NCBI RefSeq assembly: GCF_019236175.1
Contig: NZ_JAFAJM010000024.1
Span: forward strand, 1 to 64,000
Origin: Chryseobacterium sp.
GTDB lineage: Bacteria; Bacteroidota; Bacteroidia; Flavobacteriales; Weeksellaceae
Direction: 5' to 3'
DNA: 64,000 nucleotides
Part shown: piece after piece, positions 42,941 to 52,488 of the stretch
Position numbering within the stretch: position 1 is the first letter of the stretch
Layout: every line of letters starts with the position of its first letter
The notes under the pieces: generated by a model
The model's database searches: none
What the model saw: only the letters and a program-made list of their open reading frames with translations
Told to the model about the DNA's origin: nothing
Position numbers and translations under genes: made by a program

Positions 42941-44869
42941 ATGAAATTTTTTAAAGAATTTAGAAAACAGGAAGTTCTGGCATTGGTTTACAGGATTTTT
43001 TTAGCCTATTTTTTTTACCAGACGGCAAGGCTTTTATTCTGGTATTTCAATAAAGACCTGATCAAAATTGATTCGGTATCAGATTATTTAAAGCTTGCCT
43101 ATCATGGTATAGCTTTCGACACTACGGCGATTTTATATGTAAATTCGCTATTCATACTTCTCAGTCTTATTCCTTTAGTAATCAATACCAAAAAGGTGTT
43201 TCAGAAAATTCTTTTCTGGGTTTATTTTATCACAAACGGTATTGCCTATTCAATGAATTTCGGAGATTTTATCTATTATAAATTTTCGCAATCAAGGCTT
43301 ACCTCTGCTGCATTGCAGGTGGCGGAACATGAGTCTAATCTATCTAAAACATTCATGATTTCGGTGGGGCAGCATCCTTTTGTACTCATCTGGTATATTG
43401 TTCTGATGGGGATATGGGTTTTTCTTTACAAAAAAGTAAAAGTTGAAGAGAGAAAGCCGGCTCACCTGTTTCCGTATTTTCTTCTTTCAGTCCTTACGCT
43501 TTGTATTACAGCTATTCTGGTTGTTGGAGGAATCCGCGGAGATTTTAAACACAGCACCAGACCGATTAATATGGTAGATGCCAATCGTTTTGTAACGAAT
43601 CCGCTGCAGGGAAATATTGTATTGAACAGTACATTTTCTTTTTTCAGAACACTGGGAACCAATAGTTTTAAAGAAGTTCATTTTGTAGATGATCAATATA
43701 TTAAAGATAATATAGAGCCTTATAAGGTATACGACAGAAAAGTAGAAAACCGGCCTAATATTGTTATTTTTATTGTAGAATCTTTTGGACGTGAGTATTC
43801 CGGAGCTTTTAATAAAGATAAAAATATCAAAGACTATGTTTCTTATACTCCGTTTATCGACAGTCTGGCAGGTCAGAGTCTTATTTTCCCCAATACATTT
43901 GCAAACGGGAGACAGTCTATTCATGGGATGAGCAGTGTTTTGGCGGGGATTCCAAGTCTTACTGATGCGTTTACAGGTTCGCCGTATTCTAATCAGAAAA
44001 TTCAGTCTATTGTATCGGTTTGTAATGATTTAGGGTATGATACTTCTTTCTATCATGGCGCACCAAACGGTTCTATGGGTTTCCTCGGATTTGGAAACAT
44101 CCTGGGTTTTAAACATTATTTTGGAAAAACAGAATATAATCATGATGAAGATTTTGATGGGATGTGGGCTATTTGGGATGAGCCTTTTCTTCAGTATTTT
44201 GCTAAAAATGTAGGCAAGAAACAACCATTTATGACGACTGTTTTTACGGCGTCTTCTCATCATCCTTTTAAAATTCCTGAAAAATACCAGGGGAAATTTA
44301 AAAAAGGAAAAATAGAAATGCATGAGCCTATCCAGTATACGGATTATGCTATTAAAAAATATTTTGAAACTGCTAAAAAACAACCGTGGTATAACAATAC
44401 CATATTTGTTTTTACAGGAGATCATACCAATCAGATCTATTATCCGGAATATGAAAAAGCAATGAACCGTTTCGCTGTTCCACTGATTTTTTACTCTCCT
44501 AATCCTGAATATAAACTCAAAGGAGAAAATCCTGAAATTGCCCAGCAGATTGATATTTACCCTACTCTGGCAGATCTTATCGGTTACAATAAACCTATCA
44601 GAAGCTGGGGGAAAAGTCTGGTGAGCGATAAAGCTTATCCTTCTATTGTAGTCAATTCAGATGGAACATCCGAACAATTTATTATCGGGAATTATATTTA
44701 TCGTTTCGATGGTAAGGAAATTATAGGAGTATATGATAAAAATGATTTAGGTTTAGACAACAATCTGATCGGTAAAGTTAAAACGCCTGAAGTAGAGAAA
44801 GGAAAACAAACAGCAAAAGCCTGGTATCAGGATTATATGAGTAAAGTGATTAACAGGAAACTCAATTAG
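42941..44869 (+). CDS. LTA synthase-like sulfatase-fold phosphotransferase
   Basis: 642 residues. Five membrane helices in the first 210 residues are followed by an extracytoplasmic sulfatase-fold domain: metal site VESFGREYSG (near 282), the nucleophile region NTFANGRQSIHGMSS (near 320) and FTGDHTNQ near 490. This is the architecture of lipoteichoic acid synthase and related phosphoglycerol or phosphoethanolamine transferases. Bacteroidota do not make LTA, so the acceptor is likely a lipid or glycan of the envelope. Its neighbour pssA supplies phospholipids, but the two are divergent. Probably leaderless. Confidence 0.88.
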   Translation: MKFFKEFRKQEVLALVYRIFLAYFFYQTARLLFWYFNKDLIKIDSVSDYLKLAYHGIAFDTTAILYVNSLFILLSLIPLVINTKKVFQKILFWVYFITNGIAYSMNFGDFIYYKFSQSRLTSAALQVAEHESNLSKTFMISVGQHPFVLIWYIVLMGIWVFLYKKVKVEERKPAHLFPYFLLSVLTLCITAILVVGGIRGDFKHSTRPINMVDANRFVTNPLQGNIVLNSTFSFFRTLGTNSFKEVHFVDDQYIKDNIEPYKVYDRKVENRPNIVIFIVESFGREYSGAFNKDKNIKDYVSYTPFIDSLAGQSLIFPNTFANGRQSIHGMSSVLAGIPSLTDAFTGSPYSNQKIQSIVSVCNDLGYDTSFYHGAPNGSMGFLGFGNILGFKHYFGKTEYNHDEDFDGMWAIWDEPFLQYFAKNVGKKQPFMTTVFTASSHHPFKIPEKYQGKFKKGKIEMHEPIQYTDYAIKKYFETAKKQPWYNNTIFVFTGDHTNQIYYPEYEKAMNRFAVPLIFYSPNPEYKLKGENPEIAQQIDIYPTLADLIGYNKPIRSWGKSLVSDKAYPSIVVNSDGTSEQFIIGNYIYRFDGKEIIGVYDKNDLGLDNNLIGKVKTPEVEKGKQTAKAWYQDYMSKVINRKLN

Positions 44870-44994
44870 GACGAAAAGAAAAGGAAACCTCTTTATGCTT
44901 TGTATAACAAAAGTTTTTGTTTGTTGAAAATTAATTTATATTTTTATCAATACGTAGAGAAGACTACTGTAACAGAATTGAAACTATAAGAAAT

Positions 44995-45414
44995 ATGAAA
45001 AAATTATTATTAACATTCGCGCTTTCTTTATTCGGTGTGCTTACTTTTGCACAAATAGAAGGCAAGTGGAAGACAATAGATGATGAAACAAAACAGGCAA
45101 AATCTATTGTAGAGATATTTAAAAAATCAGATGGTAAATATTACGGAAAAGTTTACCAGTTGTTAATAAAACCTGCAGATCCAAACTGTACAGTTTGTAA
45201 AGACGACAGAAAAGGAAAACCTATTTTAGGAATGGAAATTATCCGTGGACTGAAAAAAGAGGGTGATGAATTCACAGGAGGAAGTATCACAGATCCTAAA
45301 ACAGGTAAGACTTATAAATGTACCATTACAAGAAGTGGAGATAAGCTGAATGTAAGAGGATATTTAGGACTGTCTTTGTTAGGAAGAACTCAGGTTTGGG
45401 AAAAAGCAAACTAA
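44995..45414 (+). CDS. DUF2147 family secreted protein
   Basis: 139 residues with a signal peptide (MKKLLLTFALSLFGVLTFAQ). The mature protein (EGKWKTIDDETKQAKSIVEI, CTVCKDDRKGKPILGMEII, YLGLSLLGRTQVWEKA) matches DUF2147, a small periplasmic beta-rich family; two Cys in CTVC could form a disulfide. Its role is unknown. It is monocistronic. Confidence 0.88.
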   Translation: MKKLLLTFALSLFGVLTFAQIEGKWKTIDDETKQAKSIVEIFKKSDGKYYGKVYQLLIKPADPNCTVCKDDRKGKPILGMEIIRGLKKEGDEFTGGSITDPKTGKTYKCTITRSGDKLNVRGYLGLSLLGRTQVWEKAN

Positions 45415-45437
45415 TACGTTTAAATAGAATTTTAAGG

Positions 45438-45466
45438 CGGTATTTCAGGAATGAGATACCGTTTTT
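45438..45466 (+). terminator. Terminator after the DUF2147 gene
   Basis: CGGTATTTC-AGGAAT-GAGATACCG followed by five T (one mismatch). A second copy of the right half, GAATGAGATACC plus a T run, occurs at about 45571-45589. Confidence 0.75.
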
Positions 45467-45613
45467 GTTTTTGAGATACAAACAGGCAAAGTAGTATATA
45501 AATGACTGTCAGGAAGTGAATGAACGGCAGAAAATGTATTTTAAATAAAATTAATATTAAAGCATCCCCTTGAATGAGATACCTTTTTTGTTATGTGTAT
45601 AATAAAAAAACAC

Positions 45614-45621
45614 TATTTTTG
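45614..45621 (+). promoter_or_regulatory. TAnnTTTG promoter box for pdhB
   Basis: TATTTTTG, 23 nt before the ATG. Confidence 0.6.
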
Positions 45622-45644
45622 TAGTCTAAATTTTTCAAGAAAAT

Positions 45645-46625
45645 ATGGCAGAATATACTTTTCGTGAGGTAATTGCACAGGCAATGAGCGAGGAAATGCG
45701 TAAAGACGAATCTATCTACCTGATGGGGGAGGAAGTTGCAGAATATAATGGTGCATATAAAGCTTCAAAAGGAATGCTGGATGAATTTGGTCCGAAAAGA
45801 GTAATCGATACACCGATTGCAGAACTTGGATTTACAGGAATTTCTGTAGGAGCTGCAATGAACGGGAACAGACCAATCGTAGAATTTATGACATTCAATT
45901 TCTCTTTAGTAGGAATTGATCAGATTATCAATAATGCGGCGAAAATCCGTCAGATGAGTGGTGGACAGTGGAACTGTCCGATCGTTTTCCGTGGTCCTAC
46001 TGCTTCTGCAGGACAATTAGGAGCTACACACTCTCAGGCTTTCGAAGGTTGGTTTGCCAACTGTCCGGGACTTAAAGTAGTAGTGCCTTCAAACCCTTAT
46101 GATGCAAAAGGATTATTGAAAACTGCGATTCAGGATAATGATCCTGTGATCTTCATGGAATCTGAGCAGATGTATGGTGATAAAATGGAAATCCCTGAAG
46201 AGGAATATTATTTACCAATCGGAAAAGCTGATATCAAGAGAGAAGGTACAGATGTAACTTTGGTTTCATTCGGTAAAATCATGAAGTTAGCAATTCAGGC
46301 AGCTGAAGACATGGCTAAGGAAGGAATCTCAGTAGAAGTTATCGATCTTAGAACAGTACGTCCTCTGGATTTTGATACAATTTTAGAATCAGTAAAGAAA
46401 ACAAACAGACTGGTTATTTTAGAAGAAGCTTGGCCTTTTGGTTCAATATCTTCAGAAATTACTTATATGGTACAGCAAAAAGCATTTGATTATTTAGATG
46501 CTCCAATCAAGAGAATTACGACTCCTGATGCACCTGCACCTTATTCTGCTGCATTATTTGCAGAATGGTTCCCTAAACTTGAAAAAGTAAAAGAGGAAAT
46601 CAAAAAAGCGATGTACGTAAAATAA
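45645..46625 (+). CDS. pdhB: Pyruvate dehydrogenase E1 component, beta subunit
   Basis: 326 residues, the standard length. It has the thiamine-diphosphate-contact region with GEEVAEYNGAYKAS (near 28), DTPIAELGFTGISVGAA (near 56), and the C-terminal transketolase domain with LRTVRPLD and EEAWPFGSISSEI. With E1 alpha it decarboxylates pyruvate and passes the acetyl group to E2. Neither pdhA nor E2/E3 genes are adjacent, and the gene has its own promoter and terminator, so it is transcribed alone. Confidence 0.93.
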   Translation: MAEYTFREVIAQAMSEEMRKDESIYLMGEEVAEYNGAYKASKGMLDEFGPKRVIDTPIAELGFTGISVGAAMNGNRPIVEFMTFNFSLVGIDQIINNAAKIRQMSGGQWNCPIVFRGPTASAGQLGATHSQAFEGWFANCPGLKVVVPSNPYDAKGLLKTAIQDNDPVIFMESEQMYGDKMEIPEEEYYLPIGKADIKREGTDVTLVSFGKIMKLAIQAAEDMAKEGISVEVIDLRTVRPLDFDTILESVKKTNRLVILEEAWPFGSISSEITYMVQQKAFDYLDAPIKRITTPDAPAPYSAALFAEWFPKLEKVKEEIKKAMYVK

Positions 46626-46633
46626 CAATAATA

Positions 46634-46661
46634 GAAAAAAACTTCCGAAAGGAAGTTTTTT
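46634..46661 (+). terminator. Terminator after pdhB
   Basis: AAAAAACTTCC-GAAA-GGAAGTTTTTT. Confidence 0.9.
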
Positions 46662-46709
46662 CATTTATTATATTCATGAAGAAAAATTCTTAGGGTCATA
46701 AAATTAGTA

Positions 46710-46717
46710 TAAATTTG
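46710..46717 (+). promoter_or_regulatory. TAnnTTTG promoter box for kup
   Basis: TAAATTTG, 25 nt before the ATG. Confidence 0.6.
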
Positions 46718-46742
46718 CGGGTTTAAAATTAAAAAAGCTGAC

Positions 46743-48737
46743 ATGGCAGACGTTACAGAAGATGGTTATCATTTTGACATAAAAAAACTTTCTTTTATTG
46801 GAGTTTTAGTCTCATTAGGAATTGTTTTCGGAGATATCGGAACATCACCGCTTTATGTGATGAAAGCAATTGTAAATGCAAGATCCGTAGGGAGCAATAT
46901 GCCTTTCAATGAATACATAGAAGGGGCTCTTTCCTGTATTATCTGGACCCTTACTCTTCAGACCACTATAAAATATGTAATCATTGCCTTACGGGCAGAT
47001 AACAAAGGAGAAGGAGGTATTTTAGCCTTGTTTTCTCTGGTCAGAAACCTGAAAAAAGGATGGTTGTATCTTATTGCCATCATCGGAGCTGCAGCCCTTA
47101 TTGCAGACGGAGTAATCACTCCATCGCTTACCGTAATGTCGGCTATTGAAGGTTTGGAAATCTATAATCCGCATACACCGGTTGTCCCTATTACGATCGG
47201 AATCCTGATTGCTATTTTTGTGGTACAACAATTCGGAACCAGTTTTATCGGGAAGTTTTTCGGTCCCGTGATGGTGGTATGGTTCCTGGTATTAGGCGGT
47301 TTGGGAATAATGCATTTAAGCGAGAATTTTGAAATTCTGAGATCTTTTAATCCTTATTACGCATATAAGCTTATTGTGAACTCTCCGAGTGCAATTGTGA
47401 TTCTTGGTGCAGTTTTCCTTTGTACAACAGGAGCAGAGGCGCTATACTCAGATTTGGGGCACTGCGGAGCTAAAAATATAAGAGTAAGCTGGGCATTTGT
47501 TAAAGTGATGCTCATTTTAAATTACCTTGGACAGGGAGCATGGCTCTTAACCAATTATAATAAACCAGGATTTTCAGTCGTAAACCCTTTCTTTGGAATT
47601 ATGGAAGAATGGATGATTATACCGGGAGTGATTTTGGCTACAGCAGCAGCAATTATTGCGAGTCAGGCTTTGATTACAGGTTCTTTTACTATTTTCTCTG
47701 AAGCGATGTCTCTTAACTTATGGCCTAATCAGAAAATCGATTATCCTTCAGGGGTTAAAGGGCAAATGTATATTCCGAGAATCAACTGGGGACTTCTGAT
47801 CTTATGCATCATTGTAGTACTTCATTTCAGGGAATCAGGAAAAATGGAAGCGGCCTATGGATTATCCATTACGGTAACCATGCTGATGACTACGGTATTG
47901 CTGGTATTCTGGTTATTAAAACACAGAGTCAGCAAAATACTGATCCTGTTTTTTGCTATGGTATACATGGCTATCGAATTAGGATTCTTCAGTGCCAATA
48001 TCATCAAATTCATGGAAGGTGGATGGATTACGGTAGTATTAGCCGGTTCTATTGGGGTTTCTATGTATGCCTGGTATAACGGAAGACTGATCAAAACAAG
48101 ATTTATCCAGTTTGTGAAAATAGAGAAATATGTGTCTATCCTTAAAGATATGAAGCTGGATGAAACGATTCCGAAATATGCTACCAATCTTGCTTATCTG
48201 AGCAGAGCCAAAAGAAATGATGAAGTGGAATCCAAAATTATCTATTCAATCATCAAAAAACAACCGAAAAGAGCGGATCATTATTTTATTTTAAGTATTG
48301 TAAATCAGGAAGATCCCTATACCTTCAGATATACCGTAGACGAAATTCTTCCGGGTACTGTTTATAAAATCAATTTCCTTTTAGGATTTAAAGTAGACCG
48401 AAGAATTAATGATTATTTCAATATGGTGCTGAAAGACTTAATGAATGACGGAACCATTCCTTCAAGAAGCAGCCACCCGTCTCTTAGGGCTCATGATATA
48501 CCACCGGATTTGAAGTATGTAATTATAGATAATACATATATTAACGATATTCTTTTAACTGTTAAACAGAAGATTACCCTTAACATCTACAACTTCGTGA
48601 AGTATATCGGAAGTGATGACTTTAAAGCCTGGGGAGTGTCTTCGCACAATGTTGAAGTGGAATCTGCACCTATTACGGAACTTACTGTTTATGACAACAA
48701 AATTGAGCAGTCCGGTTACTTCCGTCACAATTCTTAA
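46743..48737 (+). CDS. kup: KUP/HAK/KT family potassium transporter
   Basis: 664 residues. The N-terminal signature GVVFGDIGTSPLYV-type sequence (here GIVFGDIGTSPLYVMKAI, near residue 27) and GEGGILALFSL (near 89) are those of KUP. About twelve membrane helices fill residues 15-460, followed by a cytoplasmic C-terminal domain. It imports K+ coupled to protons. Single gene with its own promoter. Confidence 0.95.
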   Translation: MADVTEDGYHFDIKKLSFIGVLVSLGIVFGDIGTSPLYVMKAIVNARSVGSNMPFNEYIEGALSCIIWTLTLQTTIKYVIIALRADNKGEGGILALFSLVRNLKKGWLYLIAIIGAAALIADGVITPSLTVMSAIEGLEIYNPHTPVVPITIGILIAIFVVQQFGTSFIGKFFGPVMVVWFLVLGGLGIMHLSENFEILRSFNPYYAYKLIVNSPSAIVILGAVFLCTTGAEALYSDLGHCGAKNIRVSWAFVKVMLILNYLGQGAWLLTNYNKPGFSVVNPFFGIMEEWMIIPGVILATAAAIIASQALITGSFTIFSEAMSLNLWPNQKIDYPSGVKGQMYIPRINWGLLILCIIVVLHFRESGKMEAAYGLSITVTMLMTTVLLVFWLLKHRVSKILILFFAMVYMAIELGFFSANIIKFMEGGWITVVLAGSIGVSMYAWYNGRLIKTRFIQFVKIEKYVSILKDMKLDETIPKYATNLAYLSRAKRNDEVESKIIYSIIKKQPKRADHYFILSIVNQEDPYTFRYTVDEILPGTVYKINFLLGFKVDRRINDYFNMVLKDLMNDGTIPSRSSHPSLRAHDIPPDLKYVIIDNTYINDILLTVKQKITLNIYNFVKYIGSDDFKAWGVSSHNVEVESAPITELTVYDNKIEQSGYFRHNS

Positions 48738-48781
48738 GAGAGCTGGCTCAGAACCATACTATCTATTTAAATAAAAATCAA

Positions 48782-48789
48782 TAAATTTG
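48782..48789 (+). promoter_or_regulatory. TAnnTTTG promoter box for the Fur-like/OstA-like operon
   Basis: TAAATTTG, 15 nt before the ATG at 48805. Confidence 0.6.
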
Positions 48790-48804
48790 TAGATAATTTT
48801 TTTA

Positions 48805-49278
48805 ATGGATACAGTACAAAAAGAAAAGAATATAGCTTTGATCAAGGATGTTTTAAGGAACTACTTATTAGAAAAAGGGTTCAGAAACACACCTGAAAGA
48901 TATACGATATTGGAAGAGATTTATAATATGGATCATCACTTTAATGTAGATGATCTGTATCTTCTGATGATGCAGAAGAAATATCATGTTTCCAAAGCAA
49001 CTATTTATAATACAATCGAAATTTTCCTTGATGCAGGGCTTATCCGTAAGCATCAGTTCGGAGAAAAGACACTGACCTCTTCATCCTATGAGAAGTCTTA
49101 TTTTGACAAACAACATGATCACCTTGTGATTTATAAAAAAGAATCTGATAAGGAAATTGAAGAAATTATTGAATTCTGTGACCCAAGAATCCAAGGAATC
49201 AAAGAAGCCATTGAAGAAGCATTTGGCGTAAAAATTGATTCTCATTCGCTATATTTTTATGGCACTAAGAATGACTAA
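48805..49278 (+). CDS. Fur family transcriptional regulator
   Basis: 157 residues. The winged-helix part has RNTPERYTILEEIYNMDHHFNVDDLYLLM and SKATIYNTIEIFLDAGLI (in parts, residues about 25-80), as in Fur. The metal-site His pair is in KQHDHLV near 103. The CxxC pairs of the structural zinc site are missing; only one Cys (EFCDP) remains. Whether it senses iron, zinc or peroxide cannot be told. It is the first gene of an operon with the OstA-like gene (3-nt gap), an unusual partner for Fur. Confidence 0.9.
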   Translation: MDTVQKEKNIALIKDVLRNYLLEKGFRNTPERYTILEEIYNMDHHFNVDDLYLLMMQKKYHVSKATIYNTIEIFLDAGLIRKHQFGEKTLTSSSYEKSYFDKQHDHLVIYKKESDKEIEEIIEFCDPRIQGIKEAIEEAFGVKIDSHSLYFYGTKND

Positions 49279-49281
49279 TTA

Positions 49282-51024
49282 ATGAGAATAATCCTTTTTC
49301 TGTTTATCTTTATTTCTACGTTTGGTTTTGCGCAGGATAAAACACCTGTGAAGAGAGATCCTTATTTACAGACTCCCGCAACAGCAAAACCACAACCGCA
49401 GAGACCTGAAGATAAAATAAAAATTATCCATGCGGATAAAATTATCAAAGACCCCGGAAAATACGAGGGTAATCAATACTTTACAGGTAATGTTCAGATC
49501 GAACATCAGGGCTCTATCCTTACAGCAGATGAAGTAGTGCTTTATAACGAAGAAAACTTTGCAAAAGCAATAGGAAATACCAAACTTCAAAATGCCGACG
49601 GTTCTGTGATTACTGCCGGAGAAATGGAGTATGACGGGAATACCCAGAAGGGAGTTGCCCGAAAGAATGTGGTGCTTACCGATCCCAAACAGACCATAAA
49701 GACCGATATCCTTTATTATGATAAGCTGGCTAATCAGGCTTATTTTAATACCGGAGGAACAATTACAGACAATCAGGGAAATGTAATGTATACAAAGTCT
49801 GCAACGTATTTTCTGAATACAAAAATGATAGACTTCGTGGGGAATGTAAAAATAGATAATGCCCAATACATCATTGAAGGGGTTAATATCAAACAGAACC
49901 AGAATACCAAAGTAGCTGAATTTTTCGGGCCTACCACGATTACCAACAGGGCTAATCCTAAGAACAGGGTATATACGGAAAGAGGAACGTACAGAATGGA
50001 AACCAAAGAAGCTTTCCTTAATAAAAATTCCAAGATCTTCTATAATGATAAAATCCTTACCGGGGATGATATGTATTTTAACCAGATTACCGGTTTTGGA
50101 AAAGCAACCGGAAATGTAACCCTTGACGATCCTAAAGAAAGAAGATATATCAAAGGGGGGTACGGTGAAATTTTTGAAAAGAAAGATTCTTCAATGATGA
50201 CTAAAAGTCCCTATGCTGTAAAAGTAATGGAGAAAGATTCCGTCTATTTTGCCGCAGAAAAAATCATTTCCTATCAAAGACCGGATTCATTAGATATTAA
50301 AATCAAGAAAAGCTATTTAAGAGCTTATAAGAAAGCACGTATTTACAAATCCAATGCACAGGGAAGGGCAGATTCTATCACCTTCAATGAAACGGACGGT
50401 ATCATGCATATGTACACCAAACCAATTCTCTGGAGTGGAGAAAAACAGGTGACAGGTGATAAAGTAGAAGCCTATTTTAATACCAAAAATGAGAATATAG
50501 ACTCGCTGAAAGTTATCGGAAATGCTTTTGCCATCAGTAAAGTAGATTCACTGAATCTGAAAGATGAATTCAATCAGGTAAAAGGGAAATTCATGACGGT
50601 ATATTATGAGAAGAATGATATCAAAGAAGTAAGAGTCGTAGGGAATGCCCAGTCTATTGCCTATGTTGATGATACAGATCAGGAAACCAAAAAACCGGAA
50701 AGGATAGGAATTACACTTTCTGCCTGTGGTATTATCGGAGCTTTATTTGAAGAAAGGACCTTGCAGATTATTTCCTGCAGTATCGGAGCAGTATCAGATA
50801 CTTACCCGATGAGCAAAATAGAACCTGTAAAAAGGAAATTTCCTGATTTTAACTGGAATACCAAAGACAGGATCAGGAAGTGGCAGGATATACTTGTCGA
50901 CAGTCCTAATCATGAAGAAATAAAATATACCGGAGATAATGAGCTCTATGACAAAGCTCAGGATGCTATTGAAAAAGAAAGAGCAAAGGAAGAAGCTAAA
51001 AAACCTAAGCGAACCAGAAAATAA
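49282..51024 (+). CDS. OstA-like (LptA-domain) LPS transport protein
   Basis: 580 residues with signal peptide MRIILFLFIFISTFGFAQ. Repeated beta-jellyroll units of the OstA/LptA type are visible (IIHADKIIKDPGKYEGNQYF, FTGNVQIEHQGSILTADEVV, YYDKLANQAYFNTGG, TYRMETKEAFLNKNSK). The C-terminus is Lys/Arg/Glu rich. LptA-like domains bridge LPS across the periplasm; this long form is typical of Bacteroidota. It starts 3 nt after the Fur-like gene, so the regulator may control it or simply share its promoter. Confidence 0.88.
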   Translation: MRIILFLFIFISTFGFAQDKTPVKRDPYLQTPATAKPQPQRPEDKIKIIHADKIIKDPGKYEGNQYFTGNVQIEHQGSILTADEVVLYNEENFAKAIGNTKLQNADGSVITAGEMEYDGNTQKGVARKNVVLTDPKQTIKTDILYYDKLANQAYFNTGGTITDNQGNVMYTKSATYFLNTKMIDFVGNVKIDNAQYIIEGVNIKQNQNTKVAEFFGPTTITNRANPKNRVYTERGTYRMETKEAFLNKNSKIFYNDKILTGDDMYFNQITGFGKATGNVTLDDPKERRYIKGGYGEIFEKKDSSMMTKSPYAVKVMEKDSVYFAAEKIISYQRPDSLDIKIKKSYLRAYKKARIYKSNAQGRADSITFNETDGIMHMYTKPILWSGEKQVTGDKVEAYFNTKNENIDSLKVIGNAFAISKVDSLNLKDEFNQVKGKFMTVYYEKNDIKEVRVVGNAQSIAYVDDTDQETKKPERIGITLSACGIIGALFEERTLQIISCSIGAVSDTYPMSKIEPVKRKFPDFNWNTKDRIRKWQDILVDSPNHEEIKYTGDNELYDKAQDAIEKERAKEEAKKPKRTRK

Positions 51025-51027
51025 TGG

Positions 51028-51057
51028 AAAAGACCGGAAAATCTCCGGTCTTTTTTT
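51028..51057 (+). terminator. Terminator after the OstA-like gene
   Basis: AAAGACCGGA-AAATC-TCCGGTCTTT plus a T run. It lies inside an upstream extension of the aminotransferase frame, which excludes that extension. Confidence 0.88.
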
Positions 51058-51090
51058 ATGGATTAATTTTAACGTTTAGTGAATGTTTTA

Positions 51091-51098
51091 TAGCTTTG
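51091..51098 (+). promoter_or_regulatory. TAnnTTTG promoter box for the class III aminotransferase
   Basis: TAGCTTTG, 18 nt before ATG 51117. Confidence 0.6.
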
Positions 51099-51116
51099 CT
51101 AAAAAATTTTGAGACG

Positions 51117-52298
51117 ATGGAAATGCATAAAGACTTTTTTATATATCAGGCACAAACCACTCAATTTGCAGCAGGTTTTGAAGTTGAGAAAGCAGTTGGA
51201 AGCTATATTTACGGGACAGACGGAAAAAAATACCTCGATTTCGTAGCAGGGGTTTCTGCCAATACTTTAGGACATTCACATCCTAAAGTAGTCAATGCAA
51301 TTAAAGAGCAGGCTGATAAATATCTTCATGTTATGGTATATGGGGAGTATGCACAGGAAAAACCCGTTGAACTATGTAAATTACTTGCAGAGGCTACCCC
51401 GGATCCTCTGGAAATGACCTATCTGGTCAACAGCGGAGCAGAAGCTATTGACGGAAGTTTAAAACTGGCAAAAAGATATACGGGAAGAGAAGAAATTATT
51501 TCATTCAAAGATTCTTACCATGGCAATACACACGGAGCCCTGAGTGTTTCAGGAAATGAATACCATAAAAGAGAATTTCGTCCTTTGCTGCCAATGATTT
51601 CTTTTATCGAATTTAATAATGAAGCAGAATTTGAAAAGATTACCGAAAAAACAGCCTGTGTTATTCTGGAAACCATTCAGGGAGCAGCAGGGTTTCTGGT
51701 ACCTGATGATGATTACCTGATCAAGCTTAAAAAAAGATGTGAAGAGGTAGGAGCGCTTTTGATTCTTGACGAAATTCAACCGGGTTTTGGAAGAACGGGA
51801 AAGCTCTTTTCTTTTGAGCATTTTGGAATCGTTCCTGATATTCTGGTTATGGGTAAAGGAATGGGAGGCGGGGTTCCTGTGGGAGCATTCATGAGTTCCA
51901 GAAAAATTATGGAAACCTTGGCACATTCACCAAAATTAGGTCATATTACTACATTCGGAGGCAATCCTTTAATTGCTGCGGCAAGTCACGCTACTTTAAA
52001 AGAAGTCCTGGAAAGCGGTTTAATGGATAAAGTCGCAGAGAAAGAAAAACTTTTCAGGGAGCTTTTGGTCCACCCGAAAATTAAAAATATTAATGGAAAA
52101 GGTTTAATGCTTGCGGTAAATTTAGGATCTCCGGAATATACCCTCACAGTAGCAAAAAAATGTATGGAAAGAGGGCTTATTGTTTTCTGGCAGTTGTATA
52201 GAAACGAGTACCTGAGAATTTCTCCTCCGCTTACATTATCTACGGATGAAATCAGACAGGGCTGCCAGATTATACTGGATGTCCTTAATGAAGATTAA
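51117..52298 (+). CDS. Class III PLP-dependent aminotransferase (acetylornithine/ornithine type)
   Basis: 393 residues from ATG 51117; the frame reaches 51024 but crosses the preceding terminator and the promoter. Motifs: SGAEAIDGSLKLAKRYTG (near 105), SYHGNTHGALS (near 135), LILDEIQPGFGRTG (near 215) and MGKGMGGGVPVGAF (Lys near 246) which would bind PLP. It transfers an amino group between an omega-amino acid and 2-oxoglutarate; the exact substrate is unclear. It is monocistronic. Confidence 0.9.
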   Translation: MEMHKDFFIYQAQTTQFAAGFEVEKAVGSYIYGTDGKKYLDFVAGVSANTLGHSHPKVVNAIKEQADKYLHVMVYGEYAQEKPVELCKLLAEATPDPLEMTYLVNSGAEAIDGSLKLAKRYTGREEIISFKDSYHGNTHGALSVSGNEYHKREFRPLLPMISFIEFNNEAEFEKITEKTACVILETIQGAAGFLVPDDDYLIKLKKRCEEVGALLILDEIQPGFGRTGKLFSFEHFGIVPDILVMGKGMGGGVPVGAFMSSRKIMETLAHSPKLGHITTFGGNPLIAAASHATLKEVLESGLMDKVAEKEKLFRELLVHPKIKNINGKGLMLAVNLGSPEYTLTVAKKCMERGLIVFWQLYRNEYLRISPPLTLSTDEIRQGCQIILDVLNED

Positions 52299-52304
52299 AA
52301 GATA

Positions 52305-52334
52305 AAGTCTCTCTACCCGGAGAGATTTTTTTTA
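52305..52334 (+). terminator. Terminator after the class III aminotransferase
   Basis: TCTCTC-TACCCG-GAGAGA followed by T. Confidence 0.7.
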
Positions 52335-52488
52335 TGCTTTACATGGTATTTTAAACCGCTTTTATTTAACATAATACAGATTTAATATCTCTGATAAATA
52401 TCATGCAGATTCTTTAAAAAAGTAATTGCTTTTTTGTGTAATAAAAAAATTAATTTATATATTGCGGGACGATAAAAACAAAGATTAT

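Noticed and set aside
51024..51116. N-terminal extension of the class III aminotransferase
   Set aside because: It contains the OstA terminator and the aminotransferase promoter box.
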